Source of the DNA: JASHPR01 sp963795055 | GTDB lineage: Bacteria; Actinomycetota; Actinomycetes; Streptosporangiales; Streptosporangiaceae | Direction: 5' to 3' | DNA length: 64,000 nt | Assembly: GCA_963795055.1 (NCBI GenBank) | Contig: CAWCGJ010000013.1 | Span: 1 to 64,000, forward strand | Part shown: positions 1 through 6,020 of the stretch, in pieces | Layout of the letters: each line of letters begins with the position of its first letter | How positions within the stretch are numbered: position 1 is the stretch's first letter | The notes under the pieces: generated by a model | What the model was told of the DNA's origin: nothing | Seen by the model: only the letters and a program-made list of their open reading frames with translations | Databases searched by the model: none | Program-made: the position numbers and the translations under genes

Positions 1-1304
1 GGCACTTCACGGTTCCCGGTTCGATCGTCAACGACGTTGCCTACAAGGGGATGCTGCTGAGCGGCATCTCGGGCGCGCTCTTCAATTTGAATCCTCTGAT
101 CAAGGCTGACGGCTATTACGCACTGGCGCAATTCCTCGATACTGACAACTTGCGGGAGGATTCCTTCGCTTTCCTGCGAGCGTGTGCGCGGAAGTATCTG
201 CTCGGCGAGGACATCGACTTGCCTTCGACGAGCCGGCGCCAACGCCGCATCTACTCGATATTCGGCGCCGCGGCCATCCTCTACAGCACCACGCTGATCG
301 TGCTGGTGCTCCTATTCGTCAGGAACGTTCTCGTCAGCAAATTTGGGGACTGGGGATACGCGCTCACCGCTGGCGTCGTCTACTTCTTCGCTCGAAAGGG
401 CCTGAAGAAAGCCGTGCCGGCCGTTCGCGCATGGCTGCGCGAGAAGAAGGAGGTGTATATGGCCTGGAAAATCACTCGTGCGCAGCAGATCGGCGTGCTA
501 GGCGTGGCGCTGTTGCTGCTCGTGCCGCCGTTTCCCTCGAAAATTTCGACCGATTTTATTCTCGAACCCGGAAGAGACGCCCACGTCCGCGCCAAGGTTG
601 CCGGGGTGGTCGGAAGGGTTTTCGTCCATGAAGGTGACCAGGTCAAGGCCGGGCAGGTTCTGATGGAGCTCGAGAACCCGGAAATCACCGCCGACGCCGA
701 AATACTCTCGCAGCAACTCGCGTTGGCCAATGGCGAGGTTCGCACCGCGCAAGAGCGCCCGCAAGTGAGGGATGCCTCGGTGGCGGTTCGCGAAACGAGG
801 CGCCTCGAAGCGGAACTCGCGGTCGCGCAGAAGAGAGTTGACGACCTCCAGATTCGCGCTCCCCACGACGGCATCGTCAAGACGCGCGCCCTCGAGCAGA
901 GAGCCGGCGAGTATCTCGATGCCGGCGCTGAATTCTGCCAAATCGTCGACCGCAGCACGATGAGGGCGCGCGTCCTGGTCCGCGACTGGGAATTGAATCG
1001 CATTGGCGCCGGAGCGAACACCGAAATGAAGGTCCTGCCGTTTCCTTACCGCACGTATTCGGGCCGGATCGAGCAGATTCTTCCCGCTGCTGCCGTCGAT
1101 CATCCGGTTGCCCAGCCGCAGAAGCTTGAACGGTTGGGTCAGCAGCTGACCAACTACTTCGCCGTCGTCGTCGATTTTCCCAACCCGGATGGCTCTCTGC
1201 GCGAAGGAATGACGGGGACAGCCAAAATCTCGGCGAAAAGCTCTTCGCTGGGATGGAGAATGGGCCGCGCGGGGTGGCACTGGGTGCGCTCGCAGGTCTG
1301 GTAG
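1..1304 (+). CDS. M50/HlyD-type membrane exporter subunit, 5' partial
   Basis: The reading frame is open from base 3, so the N-terminus lies outside the window. The visible part begins with a peptidase-M50-like membrane segment carrying NPLIKADGYYAL, then hydrophobic helices (about residues 85-150 of the visible protein). A single membrane anchor follows near VALLLLVPPFP, then a HlyD-type periplasmic adaptor: a biotinyl-lipoyl-like half (VFVHEGDQVKAGQVLMELEN), a short coiled coil, the second lipoyl half (RAPHDGIVKTR) and a beta-barrel region. This M50-HlyD architecture is known from exporters of peptides and bacteriocins. It ends convergently with the peptide array on the other strand and is followed by a hairpin terminator, so a role in exporting those peptides is possible but is inferred only from position. 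Confidence 0.8.
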   Translation, partial: HFTVPGSIVNDVAYKGMLLSGISGALFNLNPLIKADGYYALAQFLDTDNLREDSFAFLRACARKYLLGEDIDLPSTSRRQRRIYSIFGAAAILYSTTLIVLVLLFVRNVLVSKFGDWGYALTAGVVYFFARKGLKKAVPAVRAWLREKKEVYMAWKITRAQQIGVLGVALLLLVPPFPSKISTDFILEPGRDAHVRAKVAGVVGRVFVHEGDQVKAGQVLMELENPEITADAEILSQQLALANGEVRTAQERPQVRDASVAVRETRRLEAELAVAQKRVDDLQIRAPHDGIVKTRALEQRAGEYLDAGAEFCQIVDRSTMRARVLVRDWELNRIGAGANTEMKVLPFPYRTYSGRIEQILPAAAVDHPVAQPQKLERLGQQLTNYFAVVVDFPNPDGSLREGMTGTAKISAKSSSLGWRMGRAGWHWVRSQVW

Positions 1305-1339
1305 CGCGCGGAGCGGACGGAACCGCAATTGAAAAAGGA

Positions 1340-1370
1340 AAGGGCCGCCGTTCCTGGGACGGCGGCCCTT
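1340..1370 (+). terminator. hairpin terminator after the exporter gene
   Basis: Arms AAGGGCCGCCGT (1340-1351) and ACGGCGGCCCTT (1359-1370) are perfectly complementary around a 7-base loop. It sits 36 bases after the exporter stop codon and between convergent genes, so it may serve both strands. Confidence 0.8.
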
Positions 1371-1427
1371 GGGTTGTGCTTTACTTCAATCCCCCCGGCC
1401 GGGCTGAGAACCCAGCCGAGGAACCTG

Positions 1428-1544
1428 TTAGCTCAGGGCACCTCTGCGCAACATACTGACGCGTGAGAGCGCCTGCTTCTTCTCCAGCTTCTTGCCACTC
1501 GCCAGTTTCTTCCCCGACTTGATGGGCTTCGATGCTTTCGCCAC
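1428..1544 (-). CDS. lysine-rich small peptide A (38 aa)
   Basis: A 38-codon ORF starting with GTG at 1544, preceded by GGGAGAAGG with a 4-base spacer. The peptide contains SGKKLASGKKLEKK, then a less regular tail ending RRGALS. It shares KxKSGKKLASGKKLEKK, at near identity, with peptide B just upstream in transcription, and the KKL-x3-KKL spacing with the peptides at 2482-3141. No signal peptide or known domain is visible. It has no promoter of its own that I can see and is probably transcribed together with B. Function is unknown. Possibilities are a cationic exported peptide (bacteriocin-like or RiPP precursor) or a minimal histone-H1-like nucleic-acid-binding peptide. Confidence 0.6.
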   Translation of the reverse strand: MAKASKPIKSGKKLASGKKLEKKQALSRVSMLRRGALS

Positions 1545-1607
1545 GATACCTTCTCCCTTGGTTGATTGCTCGGCCGGGGCGCAGAACCCGGTCGGACGAA
1601 TCCGGAA

Positions 1608-1715
1608 TTAGACCTGCCTGAGAGCCCTGTACACCGAGAGCGTAGTCTTCTTTTCGAGTTTCTTCCCGCTTGCAAGTTTCTTTCCTGACTTGACCGGCTT
1701 TGGTGTCTTGTTCAC
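1608..1715 (-). CDS. lysine-rich small peptide B (35 aa)
   Basis: A 35-codon ORF starting with GTG at 1715 and ending with TAA. It carries KPVKSGKKLASGKKLEKK (residues 6-23), almost the same as peptide A, with a different tail (LSVYRALRQV). The conserved core with variable tail, repeated in tandem, argues that both ORFs are real. A sigma-54 type promoter lies about 55 bases upstream of the start and an inverted-repeat enhancer about 100 bases beyond that, both shared in design with the promoter of peptide G. The A-B pair forms the downstream arm of the array, after the SET gene. Function unknown. Confidence 0.65.
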   Translation of the reverse strand: MNKTPKPVKSGKKLASGKKLEKKTTLSVYRALRQV

Positions 1716-1768
1716 GATTGTACGCCCCCATAATTTGAAGTAGCCTGTTCGGCTCTGGCCTCTAATAG

Positions 1769-1786
1769 TGCAATCTCAACGCCAAA
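1769..1786 (-). promoter_or_regulatory. sigma-54 (-24/-12) promoter of peptides B-A
   Basis: Minus strand reads TTTGGCGTTGAGATTGCA. The -24 GG (1783/1782) and -12 GC (1771/1770) are exactly 12 bases apart and the flanks (TGGC, TTGCA) fit the RpoN consensus. Expected transcript start is near 1758, 43 bases before the GTG of peptide B. Confidence 0.75.
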
Positions 1787-1876
1787 TCGGAACCGAGGCG
1801 GGAGGAGGGGTGCGCGCTCAATCTAAAGCACTTGCGTCGGTCGATTGCTGTGGAAGACGCCTGACCTGACCTCGAA

Positions 1877-1914
1877 GTGTTGAGTTTTTCTGCGGGCGTT
1901 GAAAAAATCAACAC
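1877..1914. promoter_or_regulatory. putative enhancer (UAS) for the sigma-54 activator
   Basis: Inverted repeat GTGTTGA (1877-1883) and TCAACAC (1908-1914) with T-rich and A-rich inner flanks (GTTTTTC and GAAAAAA). It lies about 95-130 bases upstream of the -24 box. A closely similar element with the same spacing occurs at 3294-3330 before the other outer promoter, so it is a good candidate binding site for the regulator encoded at 3351-4739. Confidence 0.65.
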
Positions 1915-1936
1915 ATGAGAGATTCGGAACGCGAAT

Positions 1937-2422
1937 TCACCGAAGGTTGATCGTTCCCCGGCACTTGGGCGCGCCGCAATGGCAACGCACCCTCTCGCCG
2001 TTCTTCGCAAAATGATAGTCGTACCCTAGCTCTTCGCCGGCTCGAACCCTCCGTAGGCTGACCAGCCACAGGCGCTTTCGAATCTTCCGCAGTCTTAAGT
2101 TGGGCTCGCAACTGTGATTGATCAATTCGGCCCCGTTACCGCCCACCGCGCCGTCGATGGCCCAATAAGAATCAAGCCCAGCCAGGTAGTTCAGGCGTTG
2201 GCTTCTCCCGTTGGATCCTTCAAGAAATCGCCGCCGGGTCTCCTGCCGGGAGATTCTTTCTCCCGCATATTCAACGACTTTGCATCCGGGTGGGATATTT
2301 TGGGCCGCGAACACACCCAACCGGTGAATTCCGGAATTGCGGATGCGCAGCTTGAACGGGGAGGCTTTCGAGATCTGCTCTTGAGCCACGCGAGCGAGAA
2401 TTCGAGTGTTTCGGCCACTCAT
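1937..2422 (-). CDS. SET-domain protein lysine methyltransferase
   Basis: A 161-aa single-domain SET protein. SET motifs in order are GVFAAQNIPPG near the N-terminus, the SAM/substrate motif NHSCEPN, the catalytic-tyrosine motif ELGYDYHF, and a post-SET zinc cluster CHCGAPKC at the C-terminus. Such enzymes transfer methyl groups from SAM to lysine side chains of proteins. ATG at 2422 is taken as start; the GTG at 2503 would overlap peptide C and read through the repeated spacer. The gene sits inside the array of lysine-rich peptides, on the same strand, in the place where another peptide unit would be. The obvious inference is that the peptides are its substrates. Nothing in the sequence proves this. 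Confidence 0.9.
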   Translation of the reverse strand: MSGRNTRILARVAQEQISKASPFKLRIRNSGIHRLGVFAAQNIPPGCKVVEYAGERISRQETRRRFLEGSNGRSQRLNYLAGLDSYWAIDGAVGGNGAELINHSCEPNLRLRKIRKRLWLVSLRRVRAGEELGYDYHFAKNGERVRCHCGAPKCRGTINLR

Positions 2423-2481
2423 GGGGTGGAAGCAGGCTGCCGCCAAACCGCAGACAGCCCCTCGACTTCGAGGCGTCGAAG

Positions 2482-2580
2482 CTAACTCCGTCCGACACCC
2501 CACTGAAAACTTAGGGGGGCTTTCTTGGTCAGTTTCTTCGCCGTCTTAAGTTTCTTGCCTGTTTTGAGTTTCTTTGGCAT
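2482..2580 (-). CDS. lysine-rich small peptide C (32 aa)
   Basis: A 32-codon ORF beginning ATG at 2580 after AAGGAGAAAGCAA. The N-terminal half is MPKKLKTGKKLKTAKKLTKK, three KKL motifs each six residues apart, followed by a tail ending QWGVGRS. It is the member with the most KKL repeats and the last peptide before the SET gene. A sigma-54 site ends 43 bases upstream of the ATG. No signal sequence or cysteine is visible. Function unknown; the strong positive charge fits a nucleic-acid-binding or membrane-active peptide. Confidence 0.7.
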   Translation of the reverse strand: MPKKLKTGKKLKTAKKLTKKAPLSFQWGVGRS

Positions 2581-2621
2581 TTGCTTTCTCCTTCTTTCAG
2601 TTGCTTCCCCCTCAAATCGTA

Positions 2622-2638
2622 CGCAAGGAGGCTGCCGC
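2622..2638 (-). promoter_or_regulatory. sigma-54-like promoter of peptide C
   Basis: Minus strand GCGGCAGCCTCCTTGCG: -24 GG at 2636/2635 and -12 GC at 2624/2623, 12 bases apart. The distance from the -12 C to the ATG is 43 bases, the same as for peptides E and G. The -24 side lies in the hairpin arm. Confidence 0.55.
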
Positions 2639-2675
2639 TAAACCGGCGACAGCCCCTCGCTCTCAAAGCATCGAA

Positions 2676-2747
2676 CTACGCCCACACCTTCTTCTGCAAA
2701 GTCTTGGTCTTCGTGAGTTTCTTGGCCTTTTTGAGTTTCTTTGCCAT
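2676..2747 (-). CDS. lysine-rich small peptide D (23 aa)
   Basis: A 23-codon ORF from ATG at 2747 with a clear AAGGAGAAAACGA leader. It starts MAKKLKKAKKLTKTK and ends LQKKVWA, so ten of its residues are lysine. The first 14 residues are identical to peptide E. Its upstream spacer keeps TTGCG but the -24 GG is changed to GC, so its own promoter is probably weak and it may rely on read-through from E or G. Function unknown. Confidence 0.7.
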   Translation of the reverse strand: MAKKLKKAKKLTKTKTLQKKVWA

Positions 2748-2840
2748 TCGTTTTCTCCTTATCGAGTTGCTTCTCGAAATCGAACGCAAGGAGGCTAGCA
2801 TCGGGACCGGCGTCAGCCCCCTCGTCTCAAAGCGTTGAAG

Positions 2841-2903
2841 CTACTGAACCCTCAGTGCCACGGTCTTGGTGAGTTTCTTGGCCTTCTTGAGTTTCTTTGC
2901 CAT
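2841..2903 (-). CDS. lysine-rich small peptide E (20 aa)
   Basis: A 20-codon ORF, MAKKLKKAKKLTKTVALRVQ, from ATG at 2903 after AAGGAGAAAACGA. It is the shortest intact member and shows the minimal shared core. The leader and the first 14 codons closely match peptide D, while the tail differs, which is the pattern of a translated, repeatedly duplicated gene. It has its own sigma-54-like site 43 bases upstream. Confidence 0.7.
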   Translation of the reverse strand: MAKKLKKAKKLTKTVALRVQ

Positions 2904-2944
2904 TCGTTTTCTCCTTCTTGAGGTGCCTTCTCCTCAGATTGAAA

Positions 2945-2961
2945 CGCAAGAAGGCTGCCGC
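2945..2961 (-). promoter_or_regulatory. sigma-54-like promoter of peptide E
   Basis: Minus strand GGCGGCAGCCTTCTTGC: -24 GG at 2959/2958, -12 GC at 2947/2946, 12 bases apart. Expected start near 2934, 31 bases before the ATG. Confidence 0.55.
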
Positions 2962-2997
2962 CAGACCAGCGACAGCCCCTCGCTTCAAAGCGCTGAA

Positions 2998-3060
2998 CTA
3001 CCTCACAGCTTTCTTCAGGGTCGTGGTCTTGTCGAGTTTCTTGCCGCCGTTGAGTTTCTT
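2998..3060 (-). pseudogene. decayed lysine-rich peptide copy F
   Basis: Twenty codons reading KKLNGGKKLDKTTTLKKAVR before TAG, in the family pattern but with no start codon. Where other copies have ATG-GCA or ATG-CCA this one has ATC-TGA, and the TGA is also the stop codon of peptide G. The usual spacer with hairpin and ribosome binding site is missing. Probably a unit that lost its front end; translation would need TGA read-through or an ATC start. Confidence 0.55.
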
Positions 3061-3141
3061 TCAGATTGCTTTACCACCGCCAGCACCCGTCAGTGGCACG
3101 GTCTTTGCGAGTTTCTTGGCCTTTTTGAGTTTCTTTGCCAT
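3061..3141 (-). CDS. lysine-rich small peptide G (26 aa), first of the array
   Basis: A 26-codon ORF from ATG at 3141 with the strong leader GGAGGAAAAAAGAA. It begins MAKKLKKAKKLAKTVPL and ends in a glycine-rich GAGGGKAI. It is the first peptide downstream of the best sigma-54 promoter in the array and of the activator gene. An upstream in-frame extension (to 3327) exists but has no ribosome binding site and runs through the promoter, so the ATG at 3141 is preferred. Confidence 0.75.
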   Translation of the reverse strand: MAKKLKKAKKLAKTVPLTGAGGGKAI

Positions 3142-3179
3142 TTCTTTTTTCCTCCAAAGATCGGAACTACAACTTAGTT

Positions 3180-3200
3180 GGTAAGCAAATCGCTTGCCAA
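3180..3200 (-). promoter_or_regulatory. sigma-54 (-24/-12) promoter of the peptide array
   Basis: Minus strand TTGGCAAGCGATTTGCTTAC. The -24 GG (3198/3197) and -12 GC (3186/3185) are 12 bases apart, with TTGGCA and TTTGCT flanks close to the RpoN consensus. The expected transcript begins near 3173, leaving a leader of about 32 bases with a strong ribosome binding site. The site is also an imperfect hairpin. Confidence 0.8.
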
Positions 3201-3293
3201 CGTCTTGCGACTGAGGGCGAAAAGCTAACACACCCACGCTGAACAACATAGCGTTTCCGTCAGCGGCCTTACGGCCGGTTGACGCCAGCCAAT

Positions 3294-3330
3294 GTGTTGA
3301 ATTTTTCACCGATGCTGAATTTTCCAACAG
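3294..3330. promoter_or_regulatory. putative enhancer (UAS) upstream of the array promoter
   Basis: TGTTGAATTTTTC (3295-3307) and TGAATTTTCCAACA (3316-3329) form an imperfect inverted repeat about 97-131 bases upstream of the -24 box. Sequence, arm spacing and distance match the element at 1877-1914. It lies directly after the stop codon of the sigma-54 activator gene. Confidence 0.65.
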
Positions 3331-3350
3331 TCTCGGGACGGAATTGGCGG

Positions 3351-4739
3351 CTACAAATCATACTTACGGCAGAGGTAGTTCAGGCGGTTCCGATCGACCC
3401 CCAGCAGCCGGGCAGCCTCGGACTTGTTTTGCTTGGCTTGCTGGAGCGACTCTTGCAGCCAGCGCTTCTCGAACGCCTCGATTTCCTTGTCCAGGCTGAT
3501 CCCGCTGGCGGGTAAGCGGAACCGGTTCCGCGAATCACGTCCGCCCGCCGCGACGATCTCCGCCGGGAGGTCCTTCAGCGTGATCGCGTCGCCGTCCGTC
3601 ATGATCACCAGCCGCTGTATGGCGTTCTCCAGCTCCCGGACGTTTCCTGGCCACGAATAGCGCTTCAGTGCTTGCATTGCGTCGTCGGCAATAGGCTTTG
3701 CCGCGAGGCTATTCGCCGCGCAATAGACGCTGACGAAGTACTCCGCCAGCACGGGAATGTCTTCCACCCGCTCGCGGAGCGCCGGAACAAAAATGGGCAC
3801 CACGTGGATGCGATAATAGAGGTCCTCGCGGAACCGGTCTTGCCGGACCATCTCCTCGAGGTCTTCATTCGTCGCGCAGATCAGCCGGAAGTCCACCTTG
3901 ATTGACTTCTTCCCGCCGAGCCGGATCAGCGCTCGCTCCTCCAGTACTCGCAGCAACTTGCTTTGCAGGGCGGGCGTCAACGTCGCGATTTCGTCCAGGA
4001 AAAGGGTCCCGCCATGCGCGAGTTCGACCCGGCCTTCCTTTGCGGCAACCGCCCCCGTGAACGCTCCCCTCTCATAGCCGAACAGCTCCGCTTCCATCAG
4101 GCCTTCAGGCAGCGCCGCGCAATTCACGCTGATGAACGCGCGGCCACGCCGCGGGCTTTGATCGTGAAGCGCCCGCGCGACCAGTTCCTTTCCAACCCCG
4201 CTCTCGCCGCGGATTACCACGTTCGTGGCGGCGCGCGCCACGCGCTTGATCGAATCGAAAAGGTGACGCATCGAATCCGTCGCGCCGATCAAATCGCCGA
4301 GCGCGTTCTTCCGGCTGATTTCCTCGCGCAAGATCCGGTTCTCGCGTTGGATGTGCAGCTTCTCGACGGCTCGCTCCAGCAGGTGCCGTAGCACGTCCGT
4401 ATCGATCGGCTTGATGAAGTAGTCGTATGACCCGGCGTCGATCACTTTCAGCGCGCTGGATTTCTTGTCGTCCGAACTGAGCGCGATCACGAGCGTGTCG
4501 ATTTCACTGCCATCCAGCCGCCCGAGCAATTCCGTGCATTCCTTCACTCCGCCCGATGCGATAGGGAGTCCCAGCAGCAACACGTCGAGTTCGGATTCCT
4601 GCAGGAGTTTGTACGCAGCTTCGTAATCCACGCCCTCAAGCACTTCGAAGTCAGACTTGAGCGCCGAAGCGACCTTCGCACGAAGGCTCGCATCGTCATC
4701 GATAATGCCGACTTTGGGTTTCGAAGCGCCGGGCGCGAT
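3351..4739 (-). CDS. NtrC-type sigma-54-dependent response regulator with degenerate receiver
   Basis: About 462 aa. It has a receiver-like domain (residues 1-125; IIDDD acidic pocket, YFIKPI lysine), then an AAA+ sigma-54 interaction domain with Walker A GESGVGKE, the sigma-54 contact loop GAFTGA, and LFLDEIATL (Walker B). A Fis-type helix-turn-helix (NKSEAARLLGVDRNRL) closes the protein. The phospho-acceptor position reads LLLGLP instead of LLLD, so it may not be phosphorylated in the usual way. The frame has no ATG/GTG/TTG ahead of the receiver. The best start is ATC at 4739, seven bases after GGAG; this is either a rare start or an ATG changed by one base. It is the probable activator of the peptide promoters just downstream. 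Confidence 0.88.
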   Translation of the reverse strand: MAPGASKPKVGIIDDDASLRAKVASALKSDFEVLEGVDYEAAYKLLQESELDVLLLGLPIASGGVKECTELLGRLDGSEIDTLVIALSSDDKKSSALKVIDAGSYDYFIKPIDTDVLRHLLERAVEKLHIQRENRILREEISRKNALGDLIGATDSMRHLFDSIKRVARAATNVVIRGESGVGKELVARALHDQSPRRGRAFISVNCAALPEGLMEAELFGYERGAFTGAVAAKEGRVELAHGGTLFLDEIATLTPALQSKLLRVLEERALIRLGGKKSIKVDFRLICATNEDLEEMVRQDRFREDLYYRIHVVPIFVPALRERVEDIPVLAEYFVSVYCAANSLAAKPIADDAMQALKRYSWPGNVRELENAIQRLVIMTDGDAITLKDLPAEIVAAGGRDSRNRFRLPASGISLDKEIEAFEKRWLQESLQQAKQNKSEAARLLGVDRNRLNYLCRKYDL

Positions 4740-4880
4740 GGGTGTTCTCCGGCTGGGGACACGCCAAATCTCAGAGTAGTGCGGGAGGTGTCCCCAGAGC
4801 CGCCGCGATTCTAGGTGTCAACCCTCCGGCTGTCAACGCTGCCAAAGGCGCAAAACCGACGCGCTCTGGCTGCGGCAAGG

Positions 4881-5843
4881 TCAAGAGCTGCCGATCACTA
4901 TGCCAACGATGAAGACGGCCACGCCGCCCACCACCACTTGCAGCGTCGACGAAAGCAACGGCGTATCCATGTACCGGTGCCGAACGTAACTGATCACTGC
5001 CAGCTCCACCGCAACCACCACCATCGCTACGATGAACGCCACATGAAAATCTGCGATCAAGAAGGGCAGAGTGTGCCCGAGCCCGCCCGCGGCGGTCATG
5101 AGGCCAGTTATCGAACCTCGGATAATGGGTTTGCCGCGGCCCGTCAGCGAACCGTCATCGGAAAGAGCTTCGGCGAAAGCCATCGAAATTCCGGCTCCCA
5201 GAGAAGCCGCGAGGCCGACGAGGAACGCATCCCACGTTTTGTGCGTCGCGAACGCTGCCGCAAAAATTGGAGCGAGCGTCGAAACCGAACCGTCCATGAG
5301 TCCCGCCAAGCCAGGCTGGACGATTTGCAGCATGAAAAGCTGCCGCCGGGACTTTTCCTCGTCGCTCATCGACGCTGGACCCAGGTGCTTGTCCTCAAGG
5401 GTTTCGGCAAAGTCGTAATGTTGCCGCTCGATTTCAGCGAGATCGCCCAATAGCTTTCGCGTCGATGCGTCGGAGATCCGCTGAAGCGCGCGCTCGTAAA
5501 ATCGCTGCGTCTCAAGTTCCATGATCTCCACTTGTTTGCGAACCGCATTGATGCGTAGGGGGCGAACCAGCCACACCGGTCGTCTCTCGACAAAACCTTT
5601 CACGTCCTGGCGTCGAATCAGCGGGATGTGGTCTCCGAATCGCTGCTTGTACATATCAATCAAACTCTGCCGGTGGCGCGATTCCTCGGCCTGCATTTCG
5701 CGAAATACTTTCGCTGTCGCCGGATACGCTTCCTGGAGGCCTTCGGCGAAATCGGCGTAGACCCGGCTGTCTTCTTCTTCGAGTTGAATCGCCAGCGCAA
5801 GGATTTCGCGCTCCGTGAGGTCCTTAAAATTCTTTTTCGCCAT
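4881..5843 (-). CDS. mbfA: membrane-bound ferritin MbfA (ferritin-like + VIT1-type transporter)
   Basis: A 320-aa protein starting at ATG 5843 after GGGGGAAT. Residues 1-150 form a rubrerythrin/ferritin-like diiron domain (LEEEDSRVYADF, EMQAEESRH, EIMELETQRFYERAL, EIERQHYDFAE). The rest is a membrane domain of the VIT1/CCC1 family (LAGLMDGSVSTLAPIFAAA, then several hydrophobic helices). MbfA proteins export ferrous iron and protect against iron and peroxide stress. The longer frame to 5996 has no ribosome binding site. Downstream is the sigma-54 activator on the same strand, about 140 bases away; no functional link is evident. Confidence 0.9.
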   Translation of the reverse strand: MAKKNFKDLTEREILALAIQLEEEDSRVYADFAEGLQEAYPATAKVFREMQAEESRHRQSLIDMYKQRFGDHIPLIRRQDVKGFVERRPVWLVRPLRINAVRKQVEIMELETQRFYERALQRISDASTRKLLGDLAEIERQHYDFAETLEDKHLGPASMSDEEKSRRQLFMLQIVQPGLAGLMDGSVSTLAPIFAAAFATHKTWDAFLVGLAASLGAGISMAFAEALSDDGSLTGRGKPIIRGSITGLMTAAGGLGHTLPFLIADFHVAFIVAMVVVAVELAVISYVRHRYMDTPLLSSTLQVVVGGVAVFIVGIVIGSS

Positions 5844-6020
5844 CAGATTCCCCCAAGGGATAAACCGGCCACGCAGCGGCAGATTATTGCCGCGCAAACA
5901 GATCGAATGAGCCCGCTCACGCTTCCGACGCGCTCGGTTCCAGGTGCGTCCGCGTGGTGACGCGAGGCATCCATATGATATGACTGAATGGCGCAAACCG
6001 AAATCGGAGGCAAATCACGA

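Larger units (their letters stand above)
2423..2997 (-). repeat. repeated spacer units between peptide ORFs, each with a hairpin
   Basis: The gaps before SET, C, D and E are copies of one spacer. Each contains a hairpin of GGCTGTCGC / GCGGCAGCC type at 2435-2459, 2630-2654, 2793-2818 (degenerate) and 2953-2977, followed on the minus strand by a C/T-rich TTGCG segment and, except before SET, a GGAG ribosome binding site. The right arm of the hairpin overlaps the -24 box of a sigma-54 site in two copies. Peptide plus spacer together form a tandem unit of roughly 155-165 bases. Confidence 0.75.

Noticed and set aside
1381..1731. 116-codon ORF over peptides A and B
   Set aside because: It runs in a different frame through both peptides and their spacer. 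The short ORFs have repeat conservation and ribosome binding sites, whereas this one has neither.
2423..2503. Longer SET protein starting with GTG at 2503
   Set aside because: The extension would translate the repeated spacer hairpin and overlap the end of peptide C.
2423..3141. CRISPR array
   Set aside because: The repeats alternate with coding units that are themselves conserved, so they are duplicated genes, not repeats with unique spacers.
2574..3177. Plus-strand ORFs rich in F, L and S across the peptide array
   Set aside because: They are the complement of the lysine-rich codons (AAG/AAA read as CTT/TTT) and lack ribosome binding sites.
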